Of a DNA stretch of 19,866 nucleotides, positions 12,083-19,470 are shown one piece after another (position 1 is the first letter of the stretch; each line of letters begins with the position of its first letter). The position numbers were made by a program, and so were the translations under genes. The notes under the pieces are model-generated. The model was not told the DNA's origin. It did not search any database and worked only from the letters and a program-made list of their open reading frames with translations. The stretch comes from Anaerolineae bacterium (GTDB lineage Bacteria; Chloroflexota; Anaerolineae; J102): the NCBI GenBank assembly GCA_026992375.1, contig JALXAF010000245.1, positions 1 through 19,866 on the forward strand. The letters are read 5' to 3'.

Positions 12083-12352
12083 GTGTCTCTAAGTACTGCC
12101 GAGAAGCAGCAAATCATTGAGGAATACCACCTCCACGAACACGACACCGGCTCTCCCGAAGTGCAGGTGGCATTGCTGACCAAGCGAATCAATCAACTCG
12201 TCGAACATTTGAAAACCCACAAACATGATGAGCATTCCCGCAGGGGATTGCTAAAATTGGTGGGTCAGCGCCGGCGCCACTTGGTGTATCTGCGGCGCAA
12301 GGATGCGCAACGCTATCAACAGCTTATCAAGCGACTGGGCTTGCGTAAATAA
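12083..12352 (+). CDS. rpsO: 30S ribosomal protein S15
   Basis: 89 residues, the usual length for bacterial S15, which binds the central domain of 16S rRNA early in 30S assembly. Recognisable stretches are HEHDTGSPEVQVALLTKRIN, LKTHKHDEHSRRGLL and LVGQRRRHLVYLRRKD. The start codon is GTG at 12083, about 9 bases after AAGGAG. The ATG at 12061 is in another frame. It is the first gene of the classic rpsO-pnp pair, has a strong promoter and a structured leader, and ends with GLRK. Confidence 0.97.
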   Translation: MSLSTAEKQQIIEEYHLHEHDTGSPEVQVALLTKRINQLVEHLKTHKHDEHSRRGLLKLVGQRRRHLVYLRRKDAQRYQQLIKRLGLRK

Positions 12353-12368
12353 TTCCAAACTGATTGCA

Positions 12369-12413
12369 AAGAAGCGAGCAGATGGCATCGGGAGCACCGT
12401 CCGCTCGCTTCTT
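12369..12413 (+). other. Long hairpin between rpsO and pnp (processing site or attenuator)
   Basis: AAGAAGCGAGC (12369-12379) pairs perfectly with GCTCGCTTCTT (12403-12413). After one A-C mismatch the stem continues five more pairs, around a loop at 12386-12396. No T run follows, so it is not a clean intrinsic terminator. In E. coli a hairpin at this place in rpsO-pnp is cut by RNase III and governs PNPase autoregulation. Position and shape suggest a similar role. The rest of the gap (to 12634) holds CCCTGGG/CCCAGG and TTCGC/GCGAA (12599-12603 with 12611-12615) hairpins. Confidence 0.55.
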
Positions 12414-12634
12414 ATGTAATCAACAATCATACAAATCAGCGAAGCAATTCGCATCACATTCCATTTCGCCCAGCCAGGAAGCATCGCCGCACTGCAAGGC
12501 GCAGGAATTGGCAAGTGGGCCGTACCATGGTTGTACGACTCAGTTTCCAGTCCCTGGGCTTGCAGGAGAAAGCGGGAAATCCCAGGAGGGAAGATGTGTT
12601 CGCGCGTCGGGCGAAACAAAATTGAAGGAGTATC

Positions 12635-14869
12635 ATGACATCTTACCATCAACCCTATCGTTACGAAACCGAAGTCGGTAGCAAAACGCTTGCTTTTGAA
12701 ACCGGCGGCCTGGCCAAACTGGCTGGCGGCGCTGTCACTGTTCATCTGGGCGGCGCTGTGATTCTGGCTACGGCCACTGCATCCAAATCGCCCCGCGAGG
12801 GCATCGATTTCTTCCCCCTGAGCGTGGATTTCGAAGAGAAAATCTACGCCGCGGGCCGCATCCCCGGCAATTTTTTCCGTCGTGAGGGACGCCCTAGCAC
12901 GCAGGCCATCCTCACCGCCCGTTTGGTGGATCGCCCCCTGCGCCCGCTCTTCCCCAAGGGCTTCCGCAACGATGTGCAGATCATCTGTACGGCTCTGAGC
13001 GCCGATGAGGAGAATCCCCTGGACATCATGGCCATCAACGGCGCTTCCGCCGCGTTGATGATCTCCAACGTGCCCTGGGACGGCCCCGTGGGCGCGGTGC
13101 GCGTGGGCTACATCAACGACGAATTCGTCATCAACCCCACTTATCCCGAGATGGAAAACAGCCTGCTGGACCTGCGTCTGGCTGGCACTCGCGAGGGCAT
13201 TCTCATGGTCGAGGCGGGCGCCAACGAGCTGCCCGAGGGCATGATGCTGGAGGCTCTCAAGCTGGGCCACGAGGCCATGCAGCCCATCATCGATCTGCAA
13301 TACAAGATGCGGGAAGAGCTGGGCAAGGAGAAGATGGTCGTGGAAGTGGTTCTGCCCGATGAAAATTTGGTGCAGGCCGTAGAGGAGCTGGTCTCTGACC
13401 GCATTATCGAGATTATGAAGGCTGGGCTTTCCAAAACCGCCCGCGGCGAGGCTCTGGATGAGCTGAAGGCCGAGATGCTGGAGAAGCTGGGCGAGGAATA
13501 CGAGGATGAGAAGGCCCTGAAGGAGGCTTTCGAGGCCGCGGAGAAGAAGGTGATGCGCAAGCTCATCCTGGATGAGGGCATCCGTCCCGATGGCCGCGAT
13601 CCAAAAACCATCCGCCCCATCTCTGCTGCCGTCAACATTTTGCCCCGCACCCACGGCTCGGGCCTGTTCACCCGCGGCGAGACCCAGGTGCTGACTGTGG
13701 CAACTCTGGGCACGCCCCGCGACGCCCAGACACTGGACAACCTCTCCCCCGAGGAGACCAAGCGCTACATCCATCACTACAACTTCCCGCCCTTCTCCAC
13801 CGGCGAAACCTGGCCCATGCGCGGACCCAAACGTCGCGAGATCGGGCATGGCGCTTTGGCCGAGCGGGCTCTGGAGCCGGTCATCCCACCTCAAGATCAA
13901 TTCCCCTACACCCTGCGCCTGGTTTCCGAGGCCCTGAGCTCCAACGGCTCCACCTCCATGGCGTCGGTGTGCGGCAGCACCCTGGCCCTGATGGATACGG
14001 GCGTGCCCATTTCGGCCCCGGTGGCGGGCATCGCCATGGGCCTCATCAGCGAGGGCGATGTCACTACCGACGAAGGTCGCTACGTGGTGCTCTCCGACAT
14101 TCAGGGCATGGAAGATCACCTGGGCGATATGGATTTCAAGGTAGCGGGCACCGAGAAGGGCATCACCGCCTTGCAAATGGATATCAAAATCAAGGGGCTC
14201 AGCTACGAGCTGCTGGAAACCGCTCTGGAGCAGGCCCGGGAAGGCCGCAACTTCATCATGGGCAAGATGCTGGAAGTCATCTCCGAGCCCCGGCCCGAGC
14301 TTTCGCCCAATGCTCCTCGCATCATCACCATTCACATTGATCCTGAGAAGATCGGCAAGGTCATCGGCCCGGGCGGCAAGATGATCCGTCGCATCCAGAC
14401 CGATTACGATGTGAAGATCGACATCGACGAGGATGGCACCGTGTACATTGCTGGCGGCCTGGGCGCAGAGACGGCCCGAGACGAGATCGAGATGATGACC
14501 AAGGAGGTCGAGCCGGGCCAGATCTACACGGGCAAGGTCGTGCGCGTCGAGCCTTACGGCGCTTTCGTCGAGATTCTGCCGGGCGTGGATGGCATGGTGC
14601 ACATCTCCCAGTTGGCCGATTATCGCGTGCCCAACGTGGAGGACGTGGTCAAGCTGGGCGACGACCTGATGGTCATGGTCATCGACGTGGACCCCAATGG
14701 CAAGATCCGCCTCAGCCGTCAGGCCGTGCTGGAAGGCTGGACTGCGGAGGAAGCCCGAGAGAAGGACAAGAAGGGCGGCGGCCGCGGGGGCAACCGCGGC
14801 GGTCGGGACCGTGGCGGCCGCGATCGTCGTGGCGGGAGAGATCGCCGCGGCGGCAAACCTCGCCGCTAA
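12635..14869 (+). CDS. pnp: Polyribonucleotide nucleotidyltransferase (PNPase) with RGG-rich tail
   Basis: 744 residues; 3'-5' phosphorolytic exoribonuclease and degradosome core. Domains in order: first RNase PH domain with FFRREGRPST (about residue 78); helical linker (about 240-320, rich in Glu/Lys/Ala); second RNase PH domain with SSNGSTSMASVCGSTLALMD and the catalytic-site SDIQGMEDHLGDMDFKVAG (about 486); KH domain with IGKVIGPGGKMIRRI (about 570); S1 domain with GQIYTGKVVRVEPYGAFVEI (about 627). The final 34 residues are an Arg/Gly tail with five RGG units. Typical PNPases are about 700-720 residues, and the extra length is mostly this tail. AAGGAG sits 5 bases before the ATG. It is co-transcribed with rpsO and followed by a strong terminator. 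The long open frame antisense to it is a codon-bias shadow. Confidence 0.98.
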   Translation: MTSYHQPYRYETEVGSKTLAFETGGLAKLAGGAVTVHLGGAVILATATASKSPREGIDFFPLSVDFEEKIYAAGRIPGNFFRREGRPSTQAILTARLVDRPLRPLFPKGFRNDVQIICTALSADEENPLDIMAINGASAALMISNVPWDGPVGAVRVGYINDEFVINPTYPEMENSLLDLRLAGTREGILMVEAGANELPEGMMLEALKLGHEAMQPIIDLQYKMREELGKEKMVVEVVLPDENLVQAVEELVSDRIIEIMKAGLSKTARGEALDELKAEMLEKLGEEYEDEKALKEAFEAAEKKVMRKLILDEGIRPDGRDPKTIRPISAAVNILPRTHGSGLFTRGETQVLTVATLGTPRDAQTLDNLSPEETKRYIHHYNFPPFSTGETWPMRGPKRREIGHGALAERALEPVIPPQDQFPYTLRLVSEALSSNGSTSMASVCGSTLALMDTGVPISAPVAGIAMGLISEGDVTTDEGRYVVLSDIQGMEDHLGDMDFKVAGTEKGITALQMDIKIKGLSYELLETALEQAREGRNFIMGKMLEVISEPRPELSPNAPRIITIHIDPEKIGKVIGPGGKMIRRIQTDYDVKIDIDEDGTVYIAGGLGAETARDEIEMMTKEVEPGQIYTGKVVRVEPYGAFVEILPGVDGMVHISQLADYRVPNVEDVVKLGDDLMVMVIDVDPNGKIRLSRQAVLEGWTAEEAREKDKKGGGRGGNRGGRDRGGRDRRGGRDRRGGKPRR

Positions 14870-14888
14870 AGCGACTTGCATTTAACAT

Positions 14889-14925
14889 AAAAGGGCAGCC
14901 TGTTCATGCGAGGGGCTGCCTTTTT
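14889..14925 (+). terminator. Rho-independent terminator after pnp
   Basis: AAAAGGGCAGCC, a loop of about a dozen bases, then GGCTGCCTTTTT. The stem is GGCAGCC/GGCTGCC, extended by A-T pairs and followed by a T run. It lies 19 bases after the pnp stop codon. Confidence 0.9.
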
Positions 14926-14935
14926 GTGTTGTACT

Positions 14936-14955
14936 CGTAACTGCTTAACGTAGCC
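14936..14955 (+). repeat. 20-base repeat, copy 2 (inverted partner at 11818-11838)
   Basis: CGTAACTGCTTAACGTAGCC lies just after the pnp terminator. It is the inverted counterpart of the copy upstream of the rpsO promoter, so the two copies frame the operon. Confidence 0.6.
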
Positions 14956-15218
14956 TTGTTCACTCGGCACGGATAGGAGGAAACACGGATAAAATCTTTT
15001 GGGTGCGTCCAAAATGAGCTGAGAGTCGAGTTGGCGGGCGCAGGCTCGTTTTTAGGGACGGGCTATCAATCTTCCATATCCTCTCCCCTGTCTATCCTGG
15101 AGCAGAGGAGGAACAAAAGGGGGGCGCCCCTGTCCCCGATTTTGGTTGGCGAGTTTAGACGCCGAGCTGACTTTTGTCAGTCAACCAGTCTCCGAGGTCT
15201 GAGTAAACTGCATCGTCA
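14956..15218. other. Gene-free spacer between pnp and the SRP RNA gene
   Basis: No gene recognised. It holds a CACGGAT...CACGGATAAAATC direct repeat (about 14968-14997) and short dyads such as GGGGCGCCCC (15120-15129) and CTGACTTTTGTCAG (15168-15181). The open frame at 15031-15228 has no ribosome-binding site and no protein-like composition. Confidence 0.5.
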
Positions 15219-15254
15219 CAAAAAATAGCCCGGAGGCGGGAAAATCTCCGGGCG
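15219..15254 (-). terminator. Rho-independent terminator of the SRP RNA gene
   Basis: On the minus strand GCCCGGAG, a 10-base loop, CTCCGGGC, then TATTTTTT. The eight-pair GC-rich stem with a T run starts about 10 bases after the RNA 3' end. It is oriented for the SRP RNA. Confidence 0.9.
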
Positions 15255-15262
15255 ATAAGACA

Positions 15263-15530
15263 ATGGTCGTGCACCTCCCGTCGACCCGACAGCGGCCCTC
15301 GCTGCGTTCCGCCAGTCCGACGCAGAAGCCCTCGTGACACCCGTGAGAGACTGCTTAGGGCTGCTACCTCCCGGTCCTGACCCGGTTCACAGGCTCACGC
15401 CGCACGAGATCCACGCCGTGACACTGACGGTGCATACGAGCGACTGTGTCGGGCCTCGGGGAGGAGTTCGACCCCGCTATAGCGGATTGCGGGTGCAGGG
15501 CACCGCTAGCTCCCCGTCTAGCACGACCAA
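15263..15530 (-). ncRNA. ffs: Signal recognition particle RNA, large bacterial type with Alu domain
   Basis: About 268 bases. The reverse strand contains the universally conserved domain IV, GTCAGGACCGGGAGG then TAGCAGCCCTAAGCAG (plus-strand 15350-15381). This includes a GNRA-type tetraloop, GGGA in place of the common GGAA, and the AGCAG internal loop that binds the Ffh M domain. The 5' Alu-type portion reads CGGGGAGCTAGCGGTGCCCT, then GCACCCGCAATCCGCT. This closely parallels the Bacillus-type 6S/scRNA, so it is the long form and not the short E. coli 4.5S form. The termini GGTCGTGC and GCACGACC (15521-15528 with 15265-15272) pair perfectly and fix the ends to within a few bases. It has its own promoter and terminator. 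Plus-strand open frames here are spurious. Confidence 0.95.
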
Positions 15531-15534
15531 GTCG

Positions 15535-15564
15535 ATCTTACCCGACCTGACGGGCATTTGTCAA
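15535..15564 (-). promoter_or_regulatory. Promoter of the SRP RNA gene
   Basis: On the minus strand a consensus TTGACA (15559-15564) is followed after 18 bases by TAAGAT (15535-15540). A start about 6 bases further on coincides with the predicted 5' end of the SRP RNA near 15530. Confidence 0.8.
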
Positions 15565-15692
15565 TAGTCGGGACATTGGTTGAGAGCGCTGCACGGCAGC
15601 GAATGAGGATCACATGACGGCCGCGCCGCTTGCCGGGCGCGTCCAGAATGCAATATCATCAATTGCGGATAAGCGAATATGATAAAAATCAT

Positions 15693-15720
15693 TTGAAATC
15701 CCGATGACGCCGGTTATACT
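15693..15720 (+). promoter_or_regulatory. Candidate distal promoter of the sdh operon
   Basis: TTGAAA (15693-15698) and TATACT (15715-15720), each 5 of 6 to consensus, are spaced by 16 bases. Transcription would read toward sdhC and leave a leader of about 225 bases. The intervening DNA shows no gene. Confidence 0.5.
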
Positions 15721-15837
15721 GAAAATCATACAGAATGGCGTTAGATCGCGCGGGGCGAAAACCATCCTCTCGCCGCCCCGAAGCATCTCGAACACCTGGT
15801 TTTTCGCCGTCAGCCCTCCTCGATCACGCCCCGAAAG

Positions 15838-15867
15838 TTGACGCTGAGTTGGGGGCTGGTGCACAAT
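15838..15867 (+). promoter_or_regulatory. Candidate proximal promoter of the sdh operon
   Basis: TTGACG (15838-15843) and CACAAT (15862-15867) are separated by 18 bases, about 80 bases before the sdhC start. The -10 is weak (4 of 6). The rest of the gap from the SRP RNA promoter to sdhC shows only a small GC-rich hairpin (about 15620-15645). Confidence 0.35.
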
Positions 15868-15949
15868 TAGCAACACATAAGTATCATCACAATTCTTATT
15901 TCTTTCACCCACTGTTTCTTTTCATCCCATCACGCCAAAGGAGTCTAGT

Positions 15950-16342
15950 ATGGGAAATGCAATTTCCTCACTCTGGAAAGGCATCACGTACAAGGGAGGG
16001 CCGGGGCATTACGCCTTCATATTGCATCGATTGACCGGTCTCGGCGTCGCCCTGTTCGTGATCCTGCACATCGTGGACAACTTCGTTGTCATGTTTGGAG
16101 AAGATGCCTTCTCGGAAGTGCTGCATCTTTACTCCAACCCCGTCATGCGGTTGCTGGAAGTCTTTTTGATTTTCTCCGTGATTTATCACGCTTTTAATGG
16201 GCTGCGAGTAATCATTATGGACTTCTGGGCTCCCAGCAGTCACGTTCAGCGCACGCTGTGGTGGCTGGTGTGGGGCATCGTTCTGCCGCTGTCTCTTATC
16301 GCCGCCTGGTTCACCCTGGCTCCCGTCTTCGGTCTGAGATAG
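15950..16342 (+). CDS. sdhC: Succinate dehydrogenase cytochrome b subunit (SdhC)
   Basis: 130-residue integral membrane anchor of complex II. Three hydrophobic segments are visible, at about residues 29-50, 68-90 and 101-126. The N-terminal signature YKGGPGHYAFILHRLTGLGV contains the conserved HRLTG quinone-site region. The second helix has a histidine motif SVIYHAFNGLRVIIMDF, a likely heme b ligand region. AAAGGAG precedes the ATG by 6-7 bases. First gene of sdhCDAB. Confidence 0.93.
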   Translation: MGNAISSLWKGITYKGGPGHYAFILHRLTGLGVALFVILHIVDNFVVMFGEDAFSEVLHLYSNPVMRLLEVFLIFSVIYHAFNGLRVIIMDFWAPSSHVQRTLWWLVWGIVLPLSLIAAWFTLAPVFGLR

Positions 16343-16352
16343 GAGGTGCCTC

Positions 16353-16748
16353 ATGGAAATTATCAACAAGGAATATGGCTTGCCAAAGGAAAAATTCAAG
16401 GGCGGTTTCGAGACATGGGCCTGGTTCTTCATGCGCATCAGCGGCGTCGTCCTGCTGTTCATCGCCGTTATCCATCTCTTGTGGATGCACATTGGCATTC
16501 AGGTGGAAAACATCACTTATGATGTAGTGCGCGACCGCTGGATTGGCCCCTGGGGCCCGTTTTGGAAGACGTATGACATCGCCCTGCTAACCTTCGCCCT
16601 GATGCACGGCTTCAATGGCCTGCGCTGGATCACGGACGACTACATCAAAAAGCCCGGCTGGAACGCCTTCGTCAAAGCGCTTTTGTTGGTTATTTTCCTT
16701 ATCGTCATCGGCATGGGCGCTTATACCGTCATTAGCTTTAATGGTTAA
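16353..16748 (+). CDS. sdhD: Succinate dehydrogenase membrane anchor subunit (SdhD)
   Basis: 131-residue hydrophobic protein with three membrane segments (about residues 24-47, 74-92 and 106-127). It carries ETWAWFFMRISGVVLLFIAV near the N-terminus and ALMHGFNGLRWITDDYIKKP in the middle. The His and the D-D-Y match the SdhD H-x-x-x-G ... DY pattern at the heme/quinone site. AGGAGG overlaps the end of sdhC, 10 bases upstream, which indicates translational linkage. Its HGFNGLR motif repeats SdhC's HAFNGLR. Confidence 0.9.
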   Translation: MEIINKEYGLPKEKFKGGFETWAWFFMRISGVVLLFIAVIHLLWMHIGIQVENITYDVVRDRWIGPWGPFWKTYDIALLTFALMHGFNGLRWITDDYIKKPGWNAFVKALLLVIFLIVIGMGAYTVISFNG

Positions 16749-16760
16749 GGAGTCAAGACT

Positions 16761-18575
16761 ATGCAATATCATAAACACGAAGCTGTGATTGTTGGCGCCG
16801 GCGGTGCAGGCCTGATGGCTGCGCTCTACGCCAGCAGAAGCGTTGATACAGCTGTTATTTCAAAACTTTATCCCACCCGTTCGCACACCGGCGCGGCCCA
16901 GGGCGGCATCGGCGCTGCGCTGGCCAATCTGGAAGAAGATCATTGGGAATGGCACGCTTATGACACGGTGAAGGGCGCTGATTGGATGGGCGATGAGCCC
17001 GAAATCGAATTCATGTGCCGCGAGGCCATCGATGTGGTCATCGAACTGGAGCACATGGGACTGCCCTTCGACCGCACGCCCGAAGGCAAAATCTCCCAGC
17101 GCCCCTTTGGCGGCCACACCAACAACATCACCCACAGGCCGGTGCGCCGGGCGGCCCACGCAGCCGACCGCACAGGCCACATGATCTTGCAGACCCTCTA
17201 CCAGCAGTGCATCAAGAACAACGTCAACTTCTATGATGAATTCCAGGTGGTGGACCTGCTGCTGAACGAGGGCAAAGCCGTGGGCGTGGTGGCTTATGAG
17301 ATCGCCACGGGCGAGTTGCATGTCTTCCACGCCAAGACGGTGCTCTTCGCCACCGGCGGCTTTGGCCGCATGTGGAAGATCACCAGCAACGCCCACGCCT
17401 ACACGGGCGACGGCAACGGCATCGCCGCCCGCCGCGGCATTCCCATGCAGGACCTGGAGTTCTTCCAGTTCCACCCCACCGGCATCCGCGGCATGGGCAT
17501 TCTCATCACCGAGGGCGTGCGCGGCGAGGGTGGCGTCCTCATCAACAACGAGGGCGAGCGCTTCATGGATCGATACGCGCCAAGCGTGAAGGATCTGGCC
17601 TCTCGCGATGTGGTCTCCCGGGCCATCTATCTTGAAATCATGGCGGGCCGGGGCATCAATGGCGAAGACTGGGTGTGGCTGGATATCCGGCCCGAAACGG
17701 TGAATAAGTACTTCGAGCGAGATGATATCCGCAATCCCGACGGCACGCCCCGTCGCATCGATGCGGATTATGTGCGCAAGAAGCTGCCCGACATCGCCGA
17801 CTTCACCAAGACCTATCTGGGCGTGGACCCGGTGGTGGACCCCATGCCCGTGCAGCCCACGGCTCACTACGCCATGGGCGGCATCCCCACCGATGTTCAT
17901 GGCCGCGTGCTCATCGACGAAGAGCGCACCCCGATGCCCGGCTTCTACGCCGCGGGCGAATGCGCTTGCGTCAGCGCCCACGGCGCCAACCGTCTGGGCA
18001 CCAACTCGCTGTTGGATCTCGTGGTTTTCGGCAAGCAAGCTGGTCTGGATATGGCTCGCTATTGCCAGGAAAACGACTGGACTCCCCTGCCCGAGAACGC
18101 TGGTCAGGAAGTCGCCGAAATGCTGGAGCGCATCCGCACCAACGATGGTCACGAGCATGTTGCAACGCTGCGCACCGAACTCCAGCAATTGATGACCAAA
18201 AACGTCAGCGTGTTCCGCACGCAGGAGCTGCTGGACGAGGCAGTCGAGGAAATCCAAAAGCTGCGTGAGCGCTACAAGCACATTGGCATCCAGGATAAAG
18301 GCAAAACCTTCAACACCGAGCTGTTGCAGGCTTGGGAGTTCGGCAACCTGCTGGACCTGGCGCTGCTCACCGCCACCTCCGCCGCCAACCGCACCGAGTC
18401 CCGCGGCGCTCACGCCCGCGACGATTATCCCGATCGGGATGACGAGAACTGGATGAAGCACACGCTGGCCTGGTTGCAGCCCGACGGCACGGTCAAGCTC
18501 AGCTACAAGCCCGTGCGACGCATCCTGAATCCGGACGGCACGTACAAGTACCCGGCCATCAAACGCGTTTACTAA
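16761..18575 (+). CDS. sdhA: Succinate dehydrogenase flavoprotein subunit (SdhA)
   Basis: 604 residues; oxidises succinate to fumarate with covalently bound FAD. The dinucleotide-binding motif is GAGGAG (about residues 12-17). RSHTGAAQGGIGAAL contains His42, the residue that covalently carries FAD in this family. The active-site region is FFQFHPTGIRGMG (about 232-244), then GVRGEGGVLINNEGERFMDR with the catalytic arginine. PTAHYAMGGIPTD and SAHGANRLGTNSLLDLVVFG complete the FAD/capping pattern. The C-terminal domain ends YPAIKRVY. Length is normal. AAGGAG lies about 9 bases before the ATG and 12 bases separate it from sdhD. Confidence 0.97.
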   Translation: MQYHKHEAVIVGAGGAGLMAALYASRSVDTAVISKLYPTRSHTGAAQGGIGAALANLEEDHWEWHAYDTVKGADWMGDEPEIEFMCREAIDVVIELEHMGLPFDRTPEGKISQRPFGGHTNNITHRPVRRAAHAADRTGHMILQTLYQQCIKNNVNFYDEFQVVDLLLNEGKAVGVVAYEIATGELHVFHAKTVLFATGGFGRMWKITSNAHAYTGDGNGIAARRGIPMQDLEFFQFHPTGIRGMGILITEGVRGEGGVLINNEGERFMDRYAPSVKDLASRDVVSRAIYLEIMAGRGINGEDWVWLDIRPETVNKYFERDDIRNPDGTPRRIDADYVRKKLPDIADFTKTYLGVDPVVDPMPVQPTAHYAMGGIPTDVHGRVLIDEERTPMPGFYAAGECACVSAHGANRLGTNSLLDLVVFGKQAGLDMARYCQENDWTPLPENAGQEVAEMLERIRTNDGHEHVATLRTELQQLMTKNVSVFRTQELLDEAVEEIQKLRERYKHIGIQDKGKTFNTELLQAWEFGNLLDLALLTATSAANRTESRGAHARDDYPDRDDENWMKHTLAWLQPDGTVKLSYKPVRRILNPDGTYKYPAIKRVY

Positions 18576-18594
18576 TCTGCTGGGAGATAGAGTC

Positions 18595-19311
18595 ATGGCA
18601 AAAGTCAATGTCACAGTAAAAATCCTGCGGTTCAATCCCGATGTGGATGAAAAGCCGCATTGGCAAACATACGAGGTCAAGGATGTCGAGGAGACCAAGC
18701 AGGTTCTGGATGTCCTTCACACCATCAAATGGTATCAGGACGGCACGCTGACCTTGCGCAGCTCTTGCGCCCACGGCGTCTGCGGCTCCGACGCCATGGT
18801 CATCAACGGCCACAACCGCCTGGCCTGCAAGACCCTGGTGCGGGATGTGCAGCCTGTCATCACCGTGGAGCCTATCCGCGGCCTCAAGGTCATCAAAGAC
18901 CTGGTGGTGGACATGGAGCCCTTCTTCGCCAAGTACAAGTCCATCGAACCCTGGTTCATCAATCCCGAACCCCCGCCCGAACGGGAGCGCCTGCAGAGCC
19001 AGAAAGACCGCGAGCGCTTCGATGACACCACCAAGTGCATCCTCTGCGGAGCCTGCACCACCTCCTGTCCCTCCTTCTGGGCCAATGGCGAGTATGTGGG
19101 GCCCGCGGCCATCGTTCAGGCCCATCGCTGGATCTTCGACTCTCGCGACAAGGGCACTGCCGAGCGCCTGAAGATCCTCAACGACCGCTTCGGCGTGTGG
19201 GCCTGCCGCACCGCGTTCAACTGCGTGGAGGCCTGCCCCCGGGAGATCGACATCACCAAGGCCATTGGCGAGGTGAAGAAAGCTCTCACCTTCGGCACCG
19301 TCGATTTCTAA
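18595..19311 (+). CDS. sdhB: Succinate dehydrogenase iron-sulfur subunit (SdhB)
   Basis: 238 residues; carries electrons from FAD to quinone. The [2Fe-2S] ligands are Cys58, Cys63 and Cys78, with Asp66 at the fourth position (SCAHGVCGSDAMVI), as in E. coli SdhB. The [4Fe-4S] cluster uses Cys148, Cys151, Cys154 and probably Cys214 (CILCGACTTSCP, VEACP). The [3Fe-4S] cluster uses Cys158, Cys204 and Cys210 (CRTAFNCVEAC). GGGAGA precedes the ATG. It is the last gene of the operon and is followed by palindromic DNA and a strong terminator. Confidence 0.97.
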   Translation: MAKVNVTVKILRFNPDVDEKPHWQTYEVKDVEETKQVLDVLHTIKWYQDGTLTLRSSCAHGVCGSDAMVINGHNRLACKTLVRDVQPVITVEPIRGLKVIKDLVVDMEPFFAKYKSIEPWFINPEPPPERERLQSQKDRERFDDTTKCILCGACTTSCPSFWANGEYVGPAAIVQAHRWIFDSRDKGTAERLKILNDRFGVWACRTAFNCVEACPREIDITKAIGEVKKALTFGTVDF

Positions 19312-19322
19312 TCGTCTCTCAG

Positions 19323-19420
19323 GTGCGACACACTTGCCTCAAGCGCCTTTTGTGCGGCGGGCGCATCGTTTTCGCAACGGTTCGCCCGCCGCGCGGGCGC
19401 CTGTGAGCAATGCGTCGCAC
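19323..19420. repeat. Nested palindromic element downstream of sdhB
   Basis: The outer arms are GTGCGAC (19323-19329) and GTCGCAC (19414-19420). Inside, GGCGGGCG (19356-19363) pairs with CGCCCGCC (19383-19390), and CGTT (19367-19370) pairs with AACG (19376-19379). The outer arms belong to the GTGCGACGCAC module also seen at 8560-8570. Confidence 0.7.
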
Positions 19421-19437
19421 TTTTTCGCGCCCAAACA

Positions 19438-19470
19438 AAAACCCCGGCCAGAGGGGATGGCCGGGGTTTT
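19438..19470 (+). terminator. Rho-independent terminator of the sdh operon
   Basis: AAAACCCCGGCCA, loop GAGGGGA, TGGCCGGGGTTTT. The nine-pair GC stem is extended by four A-T pairs. It is symmetric enough to work in both directions. It lies 127 bases after the sdhB stop codon. Confidence 0.88.

Noticed and set aside
12403..12420. Intrinsic terminator between rpsO and pnp
   Set aside because: The stem is strong but is followed by ATGTAATC, not a T run, so I describe it as a processing or attenuator hairpin.
12251..14881. 876-codon open frame antisense to pnp
   Set aside because: It mirrors the PNPase codons across rpsO and pnp and has no recognisable domain. It is a shadow caused by GC-rich codon bias, and the sense protein is unmistakable.
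15334..15567. 77-codon plus-strand open frame
   Set aside because: It overlaps the SRP RNA gene read on the other strand, whose structure and promoter explain the sequence.
15610..15912. 100-codon minus-strand open frame upstream of sdhC
   Set aside because: It has no Shine-Dalgarno sequence or recognised domain and overlaps two promoter-like elements on the plus strand.
16860..18698. 612-codon open frame antisense to sdhA
   Set aside because: Same kind of shadow. SdhA motifs on the plus strand are complete and the antisense translation has no known motif.
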